Assembly (NCBI GenBank): GCA_051878975.1
Contig: JBJELD010000018.1
Location: forward strand, 1-64,000
Source: Caccovicinus sp051878975
GTDB taxonomy: Bacteria; Bacillota; Clostridia; Lachnospirales; Lachnospiraceae
Direction: 5' to 3'
Length of the DNA stretch: 64,000 bases
Shown piece after piece: positions 24,774-33,726 of the stretch; positions within the stretch are counted from its first letter, which is position 1, and each line of letters starts with the position of its first letter. The translations under genes and the position numbers were made by a program. The notes under the pieces are model-generated. The model ran no database searches. It worked only from the letters and a program-made list of their open reading frames with translations, and had not been told where the DNA came from.

Positions 24774-26669
24774 TTGAAAAATCAGAAAAACAAAACTCGC
24801 AAAGCATCCCCGTTTTCAAAACGGTTTCATAAACGAGCATCATCCCGGGCTGCAGCCCTTCTGGCCTCTGCTCTTCTGGCGGCTGCCGGCATCGGATGGA
24901 CTTCCGGCTGCAGCCGCCAGGATTACGGAATCAGCCGGATTCCTGCTTCGGAACCAATCCGGCAGGAATCTTCCGATCCGGCTGTGCAGAACGTTTCCGA
25001 TCAGACTGCCTTTGATCATCTGACGGATGAAATTTTCCGGGAAAATGCCGGGAATTCTCTGATTGATCTCCACTTTTCCATTGCAGAGCCGGAAAACTAC
25101 GGGATCACGCAGGCAAAAAGTCTGTACGGAGAAATCAGCCTGGCTTCTGCAAGGGAAGATCTGGAACAGATGAAACAATACCAGACACGGCTTCAGGAAA
25201 TTTCCAGGCAGAAGTTATCAAAAGAAAGTCAGCTGGACTACGCTATTTTCGAACAGTATCTGGAAACCGAGCTTTCGCTGGAGGGGCTGGAAAGTTTTAT
25301 CCAGCCCCTGGCACCCACCATTGGGATACAGGCTCAGCTCCCGGTTCTTCTGGCGGAATATGCCTTTTATGACCAGCAGGATGTGGAAGACTATTTTTCT
25401 CTCCTTGCCGGACTGGATGATTATTTCGGACAGATCCTGGAGCTGGAACAGGAAAAGGCCCGGCTTGGACAGTTTATGACCGACGGTGCCATTGACCGGG
25501 TTCTGGATTCCTGTCAGCCTTATCTGGAAAGCAAAAACAACTGTGTTCTGAATGCCACCTTTGAAGACCGGCTGAATCAGGTGCCGGGACTGACCGAAAA
25601 TCAGAAATCCGAATACACAAAACGTCATGACGAGCTGATTGCCGATGCCTTTCTTCCCGCCTATCAGCATCTAACCGACGGGTTGGAAGCATTAAAAGGA
25701 AGCAGCACAGCGGAGGGCGGTCTGTGCAGCTTCCCTGATGGAAAAGATTACTACCGCTATCTTGTATTCTCTTCCACCCAGACCTCCTGCAAGAACATCC
25801 ATAACCTGCAGAAAACCATTGAAAAGCGGCTGGATGAAGAGTTTGATGAGATCCGCCGGCTTTTAAAGGCCGAACCGGAGCTTTTAAAACGTTATGATGA
25901 GGCGGCTTTCACGCTGACGGATCCTCAGGAAATTCTGAATTATCTGCAGAAAGCTGCCGCACAGGATTTTCCGGAGCCGATCTGCAGAGACTACACGCTG
26001 CATTACGTTCCGGAGGCGCTGGAACCAGTGCTCAGTCCGGCTTTTTACCTGACGCCTCCCATGGACCGCCCCACCAGCAATACCATTTACATCAACCGGG
26101 GAAGCATTGCAGGAAGCGAAGATCAGCTGTTTTCCACCCTGGCACATGAAGGTTATCCGGGACACCTGTATCAGACCTCCTACTTTATCCAGCAAAATCC
26201 GGCGCCCTTCCGTCATCTGCTCTCCTTCCCCGGATATTCCGAGGGCTGGGCCACCTATGTAGAATCTCTGTCCTATCAAATGGACAGCGGCCTGAACGGT
26301 TCTCTCGGCAGGCTGATGGCGCTCAATTCCACCGTCAATCTCGGAATTCATGCTTATATTGACATTATGGTCAATGACCAGGGCTGGAAGATTCCGGAGA
26401 TCTCCCGGTACATCAGCCAGTATTTCGACGATCCGGATCAGGAATATGCAAAAAAGCTTTACGAAGCCATGATCGACAATCCGACCAATTATCTGGAATA
26501 TTATGTCGGATACCTGGAATTTTCTGATATGCGTCAAAAGACCGAGAAAACGCTGGGAAAAAAATTTGAGGCAAAAGAATTTCATCAGTTTCTTTTGGAC
26601 ATCGGACCTGCACCGTTTACCGTCATACGAGAAGAGCTGGAAAACTGGATAAATGAGAAAAAGAAATGA
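24774..26669 (+). CDS. DUF885-family lipoprotein, putative zinc peptidase-like
   Basis: 631 residues beginning at TTG, 11 bases after GGAGG. The N-terminus is a basic stretch, then a hydrophobic segment (about 26-41) and a lipobox-like WTSGC, so the protein is probably tethered outside the membrane. The DUF885 hallmark is LAHEGYPGHLYQT (around residue 460), which resembles an HExxH-derived zinc motif, plus GYSEGWATYVE (around 483). Related proteins have been called dipeptidase- or carboxypeptidase-like; substrate unknown. It is a single gene with its own promoter between ribU and the tRNA cluster. Confidence 0.87.
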   Translation: MKNQKNKTRKASPFSKRFHKRASSRAAALLASALLAAAGIGWTSGCSRQDYGISRIPASEPIRQESSDPAVQNVSDQTAFDHLTDEIFRENAGNSLIDLHFSIAEPENYGITQAKSLYGEISLASAREDLEQMKQYQTRLQEISRQKLSKESQLDYAIFEQYLETELSLEGLESFIQPLAPTIGIQAQLPVLLAEYAFYDQQDVEDYFSLLAGLDDYFGQILELEQEKARLGQFMTDGAIDRVLDSCQPYLESKNNCVLNATFEDRLNQVPGLTENQKSEYTKRHDELIADAFLPAYQHLTDGLEALKGSSTAEGGLCSFPDGKDYYRYLVFSSTQTSCKNIHNLQKTIEKRLDEEFDEIRRLLKAEPELLKRYDEAAFTLTDPQEILNYLQKAAAQDFPEPICRDYTLHYVPEALEPVLSPAFYLTPPMDRPTSNTIYINRGSIAGSEDQLFSTLAHEGYPGHLYQTSYFIQQNPAPFRHLLSFPGYSEGWATYVESLSYQMDSGLNGSLGRLMALNSTVNLGIHAYIDIMVNDQGWKIPEISRYISQYFDDPDQEYAKKLYEAMIDNPTNYLEYYVGYLEFSDMRQKTEKTLGKKFEAKEFHQFLLDIGPAPFTVIREELENWINEKKK

Positions 26670-26773
26670 AATATACCTGTGGCATCTCAACACCCCTGTC
26701 CCTCAATCTTGAGGGGCAGGCAGCCGATTTTTTCTTACCATGAATATGACCCTTAGAATGCCCAGACTGCAAA

Positions 26774-26810
26774 AAGACCTTGTATCTGCCAATCACAGAT
26801 ACAAGGTCTT
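26774..26810 (-). terminator. Terminator after tRNA-Leu copy 1
   Basis: Perfect 15-bp stem with a 7-base loop followed on the minus strand by UUUUU. Confidence 0.9.
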
Positions 26811-26816
26811 CTGACC

Positions 26817-26900
26817 TGCAGAAGATGGGAGTCGAACCCACAAGGTATTTCTACCACACGGACCTGAACCGTGCGCGTCTGCCAATTCCGCCACTTCTGC
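26817..26900 (-). tRNA. tRNA-Leu (anticodon CAG), copy 1
   Basis: 84 bases on the minus strand. Acceptor GCAGAAG pairs with CTTCTGC, anticodon stem CACGG/CCGTG carries loop TTCAGGT with C34 A35 G36, a long variable arm is present and the T loop is TTCGACT. Discriminator A follows; CCA is not encoded. The same 84-base gene occurs again about 290 bases away. Confidence 0.97.
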
Positions 26901-26964
26901 ATCTTTTTGTTGCTGAACAAAATTCTTAATCGCTTAAGTTCTTTCGTTCCCTTCAACGTAGATG

Positions 26965-26993
26965 ATTATATGATATTTTCTGCTGTTTGTCAA
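26965..26993 (-). promoter_or_regulatory. Consensus promoter for tRNA-Leu copy 1
   Basis: TTGACA and TATAAT separated by 17 bases. Confidence 0.92.
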
Positions 26994-27072
26994 TAGAATT
27001 TTTCAAATTTTTTCTATTATTTCCATTATACCTAAATTATGTGAAATTACGAAAGAACTTTCATCGAGAACG

Positions 27073-27102
27073 AAAAAAAACCGGCGGATTCTCACCCACC
27101 GG
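27073..27102 (-). terminator. Terminator after tRNA-Leu copy 2
   Basis: CCGGTGG pairs with CCGCCGG, one wobble, followed by eight T on the minus strand, eight bases beyond the tRNA 3' end. Confidence 0.85.
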
Positions 27103-27109
27103 TCTGTCC

Positions 27110-27193
27110 TGCAGAAGATGGGAGTCGAACCCACAAGGTATTTCTACCACACGGACCTGAACCGTGCGCGTCTGCCAATTCCGCCACTTCTGC
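27110..27193 (-). tRNA. tRNA-Leu (anticodon CAG), copy 2
   Basis: By eye the same 84 bases as copy 1, with its own consensus promoter and its own terminator, so the two copies are separate transcription units with different flanks. That points to an old duplication or to convergent gene conversion. Confidence 0.97.
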
Positions 27194-27222
27194 ATGTCTT
27201 ACTTTCGTAAGCAACGTAGATT

Positions 27223-27251
27223 ATTATAATCAATGATTCCGGTTTTGTCAA
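27223..27251 (-). promoter_or_regulatory. Consensus promoter for tRNA-Leu copy 2
   Basis: TTGACA and TATAAT separated by 17 bases. Confidence 0.92.
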
Positions 27252-27436
27252 CCGTTTTTTTCATTTTTTTATTTTTCTATATTTTTTCATCTCCTGCGGT
27301 CTCTCCGGCTCATACACGCAAGGAAGCCCCCGCCGCAAATACAGTCAGACCTCCCAGAAAAGCTGCTATTTTGAATTGAGATTTTTTTCACAAAAGAAAG
27401 ACCAGAAAAGAAACTGAAATTTTTTTCATTTTTCTC

Positions 27437-27465
27437 TTGCAATCTTTGGAAACCTATGTTATACT
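27437..27465 (+). promoter_or_regulatory. Promoter for tRNA-Leu (AAG)
   Basis: TTGCAA and TATACT separated by 17 bases. The 185 bases before this, back to the neighbouring tRNA promoter, are AT-rich and show no gene. Confidence 0.85.
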
Positions 27466-27477
27466 ACATATCGGTTT

Positions 27478-27561
27478 GCGGGGTTGCCGGAATTGGCAGA
27501 CGGGCTAGACTAAGGATCTAGTGGTCGTATGACTGTGTGGGTTCAAGTCCCATACCCCGCA
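27478..27561 (+). tRNA. tRNA-Leu (anticodon AAG)
   Basis: Acceptor GCGGGGT pairs with ACCCCGC, anticodon stem CTAGA/TCTAG with loop CTAAGGA gives U33 then A34 A35 G36, and a long variable arm typical of leucine tRNAs is present. Discriminator A; CCA not encoded. A34 is uncommon in bacterial leucine tRNAs, where GAG is usual. Confidence 0.95.
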
Positions 27562-27574
27562 TCTTTTTATTTCA

Positions 27575-27606
27575 GGGAAAACCCAAAGATGGGTTTTCCC
27601 TTTTTT
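27575..27606 (+). terminator. Terminator after tRNA-Leu (AAG)
   Basis: GGGAAAACCC and GGGTTTTCCC arms, then six T. Confidence 0.92.
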
Positions 27607-27626
27607 ACATATTTTTATCGTTCATA

Positions 27627-27670
27627 CAGTGTCGGCAGATTAAAGACAGCGTACCTGTTCACCGACACTG
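27627..27670 (+). repeat. 9-bp perfect inverted repeat in the leader of the DUF362 gene
   Basis: CAGTGTCGG and CCGACACTG flank a 26-base loop. It could be an operator or a leader hairpin; no T run follows. Confidence 0.5.
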
Positions 27671-27701
27671 ACATTTCAAAATTGAAGGGAGAATTCAGAT
27701 C

Positions 27702-28835
27702 ATGGAAAAATCCAAAGTTTACTTTACTGACTTCCGCACGGTAGCATTCGGGGACGGACTGCCCACAAAATTAAAAAAGCTGATCCGCCGCGCCGGCATT
27801 GATCAGATTGATATGGACGGCAAGTTTGTTGCCATTAAGATGCATTTTGGAGAACTGGGAAATATCAGCTATCTGCGTCCGAATTATGCAAAAGCGGTGG
27901 CAGATGTCGTAAAGGAACTGGGCGGAAAACCATTCTTAACGGACTGCAACACCATGTATCCAGGCAGCCGGAAAAATGCGCTGGAGCATCTGGAATGTGC
28001 CTGGGAGAACGGCTTTACCCCTCTCACGGTGGGATGTCCGATCCTCATCGGAGACGGCCTGAAAGGAACGGACGACATTGCCGTCCCGGTCAATGGAGGC
28101 GAATATGTAAAGGAAGCAAAAATCGGACGTGCCATTATGGACGCGGACGTCTTTATCAGCCTGACACATTTCAAAGGTCATGAAATGACCGGTTTCGGCG
28201 GCGCCATCAAGAATATCGGAATGGGCTGCGGCTCCAGAGCAGGAAAAACCGAGCAGCACAGCAACGGAAGACCTTATATTGAAGAAAATTTATGCCGCGG
28301 CTGCAGACGCTGCCAGCGGGAGTGTGCAAACGACGGCCTTATATTCGATGACAACCGAAAGAAAATGACCGTCAACCAGGAAAACTGCGTTGGCTGCGGA
28401 CGCTGCCTCGGCGCCTGCAATTTCGATGCGATCCAGTTCAATGACAACAATGCAAACGAAATCCTGAACTGCCGCATGGCAGAATATACGAAAGCCGTTG
28501 TGGACGGACGTCCAGGCTTCCACATTTCCCTGGTCGTGGATGTGTCCCCGAACTGTGACTGCCACGGTGAGAACGATGCACCGATTCTTCCGAATATCGG
28601 TATGTTTGCGTCCTTCGATCCTCTGGCTCTGGATCAGGCCTGTGTAGATGCCTGTCTGGCTGCCGCACCGCTTCCCCACAGTCAGCTTTCAGATCATCTG
28701 GCAGACCCGCATTTTGTGGACCATCATGATCACTTTACCAACTCCGCTCCGGAATCCGAATGGCGCAGCTGCCTGGACCACGCAGCTAAGATCGGCTTAG
28801 GAAACCGGGAATATGAATTAATTGTTATGAAATAG
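27702..28835 (+). CDS. DUF362-domain protein with two 4Fe-4S clusters
   Basis: 377 residues. The N-terminal DUF362 part (to about residue 185, including FKGHEMTGFGGAIKNIGMG) is followed by a ferredoxin-type insert with CRGCRRCQREC and CVGCGRCLGAC (about 194-240), each a CxxCxxCxxxC set. The C-terminal part returns to the DUF362 fold. The start follows GAAGGGAG. Function is unknown; the cysteines indicate an electron-transfer or redox-enzyme role. Its last 11 bases overlap the end of the opposing HAD gene. No partner gene is adjacent. Confidence 0.92.
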   Translation: MEKSKVYFTDFRTVAFGDGLPTKLKKLIRRAGIDQIDMDGKFVAIKMHFGELGNISYLRPNYAKAVADVVKELGGKPFLTDCNTMYPGSRKNALEHLECAWENGFTPLTVGCPILIGDGLKGTDDIAVPVNGGEYVKEAKIGRAIMDADVFISLTHFKGHEMTGFGGAIKNIGMGCGSRAGKTEQHSNGRPYIEENLCRGCRRCQRECANDGLIFDDNRKKMTVNQENCVGCGRCLGACNFDAIQFNDNNANEILNCRMAEYTKAVVDGRPGFHISLVVDVSPNCDCHGENDAPILPNIGMFASFDPLALDQACVDACLAAAPLPHSQLSDHLADPHFVDHHDHFTNSAPESEWRSCLDHAAKIGLGNREYELIVMK

Positions 28836-29667
28836 CTTTCATAACCAGCTTTTCCAACGCCCAGGCCACTCCGTCCTCGGCGTTGCTTTTTGTCTGATAC
28901 CTGGCTGCCCGCTTCGCCTCCTGCATGGCGTTTCCCATTGCCACTGTGAGGCCAAGCGGAAGGCTCAGCATCGACACATCATTTCCGCTGTCTCCAATTG
29001 CCATAATTTCATCTGCACCGATATGAAGACGTTCTGCATACTCCATCAAAGCAATCCCTTTCTGAGCAGCTTCCTGTGTAATCTCCATATTGGTTGCATG
29101 GGAAGAGGACAGCGCCAGGCCGCCCTCCTTCCGAAGAAGCTGCTTCACTTTTTTCAATACTTCCGGCGACCTGTGCATCAGAGAAACCTTAAAAACCTCC
29201 GGCGAAACGCTCTCCAGATCCTCTCTCGTAAGAAATGCAAACCGTTTTTCAATCGACTCATAGTCCAGCTCTGCCATAGGAAGCAGGATTCCCTGCTCAA
29301 AGCTTCGTCGAAACTGTTCTCTCGATACGGTTGTATAGCTTTGGCACTCTCCCATCAGATCTGTAGTCATCCCATATATTTCCGCCGCCGAAAGGATCCG
29401 TTCCAGCTTCTTTGGCAGAACCGGCTTTTTTCCGGTCAGCTGACCGGACGGCCCATAACAGGCCGCTCCGTTCATACAGATCAAGCTGCAGATGATTCCG
29501 GCAGCCTTCACCGGGAGAGAAGCATCATGAAAGCTCCTCCCGGTGCATACCACAACCTGGATTCCTTCTCTCTGAACCCGTTTCAGCGCTGCTGCATTCG
29601 CCTTCGACACGGTTCCGTCCGGTGACAGAAGCGTTCCGTCCATATCCACTGCAAGTAATCGAATCAT
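28825..29667 (-). CDS. HAD superfamily (Cof-type, IIB) phosphatase
   Basis: 280 residues. Catalytic DMDGTLL near residue 8 (nucleophile Asp and acid/base Asp), motif II CTGR near 43, and the C-terminal GDSGNDVSML near 223 mark the Cof group of HAD phosphatases. The start is at MIRLLAVDMDG after AAAGGAC; a longer reading overlaps the phosphodiesterase gene. It is last in the ugp-like operon and may dephosphorylate a product such as glycerol-3-phosphate, though Cof-type enzymes are often broad. It overlaps the DUF362 gene tail-to-tail. Confidence 0.9.
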   Translation of the reverse strand: MIRLLAVDMDGTLLSPDGTVSKANAAALKRVQREGIQVVVCTGRSFHDASLPVKAAGIICSLICMNGAACYGPSGQLTGKKPVLPKKLERILSAAEIYGMTTDLMGECQSYTTVSREQFRRSFEQGILLPMAELDYESIEKRFAFLTREDLESVSPEVFKVSLMHRSPEVLKKVKQLLRKEGGLALSSSHATNMEITQEAAQKGIALMEYAERLHIGADEIMAIGDSGNDVSMLSLPLGLTVAMGNAMQEAKRAARYQTKSNAEDGVAWALEKLVMKAIS

Positions 29668-29680
29668 GCGTCTGTCCTTT

Positions 29681-30412
29681 CTATTCCGTCTGATCCACAA
29701 TCTTCCGGCCGATATCCGGATAATTGGTGATGATGGCATCCACACCCTTTTTTATCAGATTCTTCATATCTTCTGCCCGGTTCACCGTCCAGACATGCAC
29801 CTTCAGTCCCTTGCTGTGACTCTTTTCGATCAGCTTCGTATCCAGTACGTGATACAAAGCCGGATGAATGGCATCTACACCGAGCCGCTTTGCATAGGCA
29901 GGCACCCGCAGCCAGCCATCCGAATACAAAATCCCCGCCGGAGATTCCGGTGAAATGGCCTTCAGCTTCGACACACTTTTGTGATTGAATGACGAGTAAA
30001 GAACACGGCCGTCCAGTCCCATATCCGTGACCATGGTCAGCACCTTTTCCTCCATCATCGGATAAGGAATCACACTGTTTTTCAATTCGATGTTCAAGGT
30101 CAAATCGTTCGTTCTCAAAAACTCCAGCACCTCCATCAGAAGCGGAATCCGGGCGCCGGTATACTCCGGATGCAGTTTATTAAAACGAAGGCTGCGAAGC
30201 TCCTCCAGCGTAAAATCCCTTACATAGCCGCTTCCGCTGCTGGTCCGGTCGATCGTCTCATCATGAATCACAACCAGTTTTCCGTCTCTGGTCATCTGCA
30301 CATCCAGCTCAATGCCGTCCGCTCCCTGGCTCTGCGCCAGCTCAAATGCCTCCATGGTGTTTTCCGGGGCATACGCGGAAGCCCCGCGATGTGCCCATAC
30401 AAGTGTTTTCAT
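29681..30412 (-). CDS. Glycerophosphodiester phosphodiesterase (UgpQ-like)
   Basis: 243 residues. WAHRGASAYAPENTMEAF at the start is the GDPD signature (catalytic His and Arg-Gly), with ELDVQMTRDGKLVVIHDETIDRTSSG (about 39-64) carrying Glu-Asp and His residues for catalysis and metal binding. No signal peptide, so cytosolic. It hydrolyses glycerophosphodiesters to glycerol-3-phosphate. The start at MKTLVWAHRG has AAAGGG before it; an ATG 14 codons upstream overlaps the binding-protein stop and lacks good spacing. Sitting behind UgpB-like genes it fits import and breakdown of phospholipid head groups. Confidence 0.93.
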   Translation of the reverse strand: MKTLVWAHRGASAYAPENTMEAFELAQSQGADGIELDVQMTRDGKLVVIHDETIDRTSSGSGYVRDFTLEELRSLRFNKLHPEYTGARIPLLMEVLEFLRTNDLTLNIELKNSVIPYPMMEEKVLTMVTDMGLDGRVLYSSFNHKSVSKLKAISPESPAGILYSDGWLRVPAYAKRLGVDAIHPALYHVLDTKLIEKSHSKGLKVHVWTVNRAEDMKNLIKKGVDAIITNYPDIGRKIVDQTE

Positions 30413-30446
30413 ATCGTCTGCTGCCCTTTCTTCCTGTCCGGAGCGA

Positions 30447-31883
30447 TTATTCATTTAAAAGATTATAATCCTCGATCGACTTATTAATGCTGTCCGCCAT
30501 CTTCTGCACGGCTTCTTCCGGTGTTTCCTTGCCGTTCAGCATATTTTCGATCTCCGTCTCCACTACCTGTCTTGCCTCCGGAAATACGGAAAGCAGAGCG
30601 CCTGCAGACTCCGGATTGGAATCATGAAGCTGGTCGATCGCTGTCATGAACTGCGGATACTTCTCAATATTTTCCTTAAATACCGGCTCATCATGGGCGG
30701 CTGTCGTTACCGGGAAGTAACCGGTCTGTGCATTCCAGTAAGCCTGGCTTTCCGGAGATACCAGGAATTTTACGAATTCCCAGACTGCCGCTTCCTTATC
30801 CGGATTCTCGTTGTTCAGTGCCCACAGAGAAGCACCGCCAATGGATACGCCGCCCTTGTCCTCTGCACTTACCTTCGGGAAATACGCGGTACCCACTTCA
30901 AACTTTCCGTTTACGTCATTTAAAATCTGTTTCAGAGATGCCGTAGAGCCTAACGTGATCGCAGACTTTCCGGAACTGAAATCCGCAAGACCGGCATCGC
31001 CGCCCCGTCCGACATTCGGTGCACAGCCTGCGTCAGACAACGCTTTCCATGCAGTCAGCGTCCTGACACCTGCGCCGTTCTGATCGAAATCTACCGCGGT
31101 CGCAGCTGCCTCACGGCCATTTCCGTTATTCACATAATGCTGTCCCTGCTTGCAGGTAAACTGCTCAAAGAACCAGCCGTAAATTGCCAGAGAGATCACT
31201 TCACCTGCGCCGCCCTTTTCCAGAAGTGCATCACCTGCTTCGGCAATTGCAGGCAGACTGTCCGGCACCTCCGTAATTCCGGCTTTCTCAAACATATCCT
31301 TGTTGTAATAAAGAATCGGGGTAGAGGAATTAAACGGCATGGAATACAGGGTATCGCCTACTGTATAGTAAGCCGCAATGTTCGGCTCGAGCTGTCCGAT
31401 GTCCCAGCCATCTGCATCAACCAGCTCCTGCATCGGAATCACCCAGCCGGAATCGATCATGAAACGGGTTCCGATATCGTAGATCTGAACCAGATCCGCT
31501 CCCATATTTCCGATCTGAGCGCTTCTTAATTTGTTGATCGCATCGTCATAGGAGCCCTGATACTGGGATTCCACCTGGATTCCCAGGGTATTTTCCTCAT
31601 TAAATTTCTTTACCAGATAATCAATGGCCTCGCCGTTCACGCCGCCCATGGAATGCCAGAAGGTAATGGTCTGCCCTTCTGCATTTCCGCCTGCGGATGC
31701 GGCACCCTCGTCTTCTGCTTTTGCAGAATCTTCCGACGCAGCCGCTGCTGCGGTACCTGCTGCAGCAGTATTTTCCGCCGAAGAGGCTGCTGCACCGGAG
31801 GTTTCTGAGCTGCCTGCGCAGCCTGCCAGGGAGCCGGCTGCCATAGCTGCCGCCGTAATCATTGCAATTGCTTTTCTTTTCAT
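30447..31883 (-). CDS. ABC transporter solute-binding lipoprotein, UgpB-like
   Basis: 478 residues. Signal peptide with lipobox LAGC (Cys about 22), then an Ala/Ser/Glu-rich linker of about 50 residues, and the family-1 sugar-binding fold: ITFWHSMGGVNGEAIDYLVKKFNE near 72, PILYYNKDMFEKAGI near 189, GYFPVTTAAHDEPVF near 393. These match UgpB (glycerol-3-phosphate or glycerophosphodiester). Start follows AAAGGAG. The phosphodiesterase gene just downstream supports the substrate; other three-carbon or sugar substrates remain possible. Confidence 0.92.
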   Translation of the reverse strand: MKRKAIAMITAAAMAAGSLAGCAGSSETSGAAASSAENTAAAGTAAAAASEDSAKAEDEGAASAGGNAEGQTITFWHSMGGVNGEAIDYLVKKFNEENTLGIQVESQYQGSYDDAINKLRSAQIGNMGADLVQIYDIGTRFMIDSGWVIPMQELVDADGWDIGQLEPNIAAYYTVGDTLYSMPFNSSTPILYYNKDMFEKAGITEVPDSLPAIAEAGDALLEKGGAGEVISLAIYGWFFEQFTCKQGQHYVNNGNGREAAATAVDFDQNGAGVRTLTAWKALSDAGCAPNVGRGGDAGLADFSSGKSAITLGSTASLKQILNDVNGKFEVGTAYFPKVSAEDKGGVSIGGASLWALNNENPDKEAAVWEFVKFLVSPESQAYWNAQTGYFPVTTAAHDEPVFKENIEKYPQFMTAIDQLHDSNPESAGALLSVFPEARQVVETEIENMLNGKETPEEAVQKMADSINKSIEDYNLLNE

Positions 31884-31927
31884 GATAGATTTTCTCCTTT
31901 TTCTTTTTTGTCGTTTTTTAAGATCTC

Positions 31928-32842
31928 CTAGCCTTTTACAGCTCCGGAGAACATACCGCGGATCAGCTGCTTCTGTCCGATAATAAAGATGGAAATAGAA
32001 GGCAGAATGATCATGACTACTCCTGCAATCATCAAGGTAATGGACTGGGAATCCACGCTGTCCAGCATACTGATGCCGATCTGAACGGTACGCATTTCAT
32101 TGGATCCTGTTACCAGAAGCGGCCACATATACATGTTCCATGCATTGATAAAGGTATACACCGCCATCGCTCCGATTGCCGACTTGGTCAGCGGAAGCAG
32201 GATGGTGAAAATGAAGCGGATGTTGGAGCATCCATCAATCTTTGCCGATTCAAACAGCGAGATCGGGAAAGACATATAAAACTGACGGAACAGGAAAATT
32301 CCCATGGCGCTGGTCAGATACGGAATGATCAGCACGTGATAGGAATCCAGCCAGCCCAGCCGGCTGACCGTTAAATAGTTGGAGATGATCGTCGCTTCTC
32401 CCGGAATCATCATAGTCGCCATAACCAGCATAAAAATGGCATTCTTTCCTTTAAAATCCAGAAAGGAGAAAGAAAATGCCGCCAGTGAACAGGAAATAAT
32501 CTGTCCCACTGTAATGCAGCCCGCCACCAGGAAGGAATTTCCCACAAATCGGGCCAGCGGAACCTTCACTAACGCCTGCGCAAAATTTTCCAGCGTCGGA
32601 TGCTTCGGGAGCAGGTTCAGCTCTGTGGTAAAGAGCTCGCTGGACGGCATAAAAGCAATGCTGACCGCATAGAGCAGCGGAAGCAAAATCAAAACCGCCA
32701 TCACAAAATTCAGTGCAATGAGAATGCCCTTCTGGACACGGCGCTTCAGCAGTGCTTTCGCGTTGGCCTCCTGCTGGAGCTTCCGGATTTCTTCTTCGTC
32801 TTTCATCATCAGCTGATTTTCAGCTGCTGCTGTGTGGTTCAT
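31928..32842 (-). CDS. ABC transporter permease, UgpE-like
   Basis: 304 residues, an N-terminal cytosolic extension of about 35 residues rich in Glu/Gln/Lys, then six membrane helices. The EAA-loop typical of MalG/UgpE proteins appears in LFESAKIDGCSNIRFIFTILLPL (about 199-221). It starts by ATGA overlap with the upstream permease gene. Partner of the UgpA-like permease in the importer. Confidence 0.92.
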   Translation of the reverse strand: MNHTAAAENQLMMKDEEEIRKLQQEANAKALLKRRVQKGILIALNFVMAVLILLPLLYAVSIAFMPSSELFTTELNLLPKHPTLENFAQALVKVPLARFVGNSFLVAGCITVGQIISCSLAAFSFSFLDFKGKNAIFMLVMATMMIPGEATIISNYLTVSRLGWLDSYHVLIIPYLTSAMGIFLFRQFYMSFPISLFESAKIDGCSNIRFIFTILLPLTKSAIGAMAVYTFINAWNMYMWPLLVTGSNEMRTVQIGISMLDSVDSQSITLMIAGVVMIILPSISIFIIGQKQLIRGMFSGAVKG

Positions 32843-33726
32843 TCGTAGCTAACCCCTTTCTTTTCCATCTTAAACATCACAAGCGTCAGCACCATGATCA
32901 TGGCGAACAGCACCACAGACTGCGCCGCCGCGCTGCCGAACCGGTAGTTAAAGAATGCGTCCCGGTAAATGGAATATACAATCAGATTCGTCGATTCTCC
33001 CGGTCCGCCCTGAGTCAGCACCTTCACCTGCCCGAAGGCCTGAAACGCCTGAATGATATTGACAACCAGTGTGTAGAACATGATCGGGCTTAATCCCGGA
33101 AGTGTCAGATTCCAGAATTTCTGCACGGCATTGGCCCCGTCCACAGAAGCCCTTTCATAAATGCTCTCATCAATATTGCTCAGCCCGGCGCTGAAATACA
33201 GGAAATTGATTCCGCTGTTCAGCCACGCCGTCAGAACCGCCACGCAGACCAGCGCATATTTCGGATCCGAAATCCAGTTAATGTCCAGATTCAGCAGCTT
33301 GTTGACGATACCGATGGACGGATGAAGCATGATCTTGAAAATCATGGCCGCAGAACTGGAGGCAATTGCCATCGGCAGCGCATAGCAGGTGCTGAAGATC
33401 CGGATCCCCGGAAAGGCCCGGTTGCATAAAACGGCAGCCGTCAGACCCAGCAGCATACTTCCCGCCACCACGATTACCACAAAAATGAAGGTAACTGCAA
33501 GGCTGTTGTAGAACGAAGATGAGGTCAACAGGTCCTTGTAGTTTCCCAGACCGTAAAACAGCTTCGCCTCGCCCATTTTATTGGTCTTATACAGGCTTAA
33601 ATAAATTGTTTTAAAAAACGGATAAAACAAAAATACAGCAAAAACCGCCATGGAAGGCAGAACATAAGCATATGGCCCGGCCTTCTTGAGCAGGCTTCCT
33701 CCCTTATGAGATTTTGACTCTTTCAT
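32839..33726 (-). CDS. ABC transporter permease, UgpA-like
   Basis: 295 residues, six predicted membrane helices with the first following KKAGPYAYVLPSMAVFAVFLFYPFFKTIYLSL (about 15-46). The EAA-type motif is DESIYERASVDGANAVQKFWNLTLPGL near 185. Start is after AAGGAGTC and lies inside the last 23 bases of the ATPase gene. Belongs to the MalF/UgpA family. Confidence 0.92.
   Translation of the reverse strand: MKESKSHKGGSLLKKAGPYAYVLPSMAVFAVFLFYPFFKTIYLSLYKTNKMGEAKLFYGLGNYKDLLTSSSFYNSLAVTFIFVVIVVAGSMLLGLTAAVLCNRAFPGIRIFSTCYALPMAIASSSAAMIFKIMLHPSIGIVNKLLNLDINWISDPKYALVCVAVLTAWLNSGINFLYFSAGLSNIDESIYERASVDGANAVQKFWNLTLPGLSPIMFYTLVVNIIQAFQAFGQVKVLTQGGPGESTNLIVYSIYRDAFFNYRFGSAAAQSVVLFAMIMVLTLVMFKMEKKGVSYE

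Noticed and set aside
27252..27436. AT-rich stretch as origin or small gene
   Set aside because: No DnaA-box cluster and no open frame with a ribosome site.
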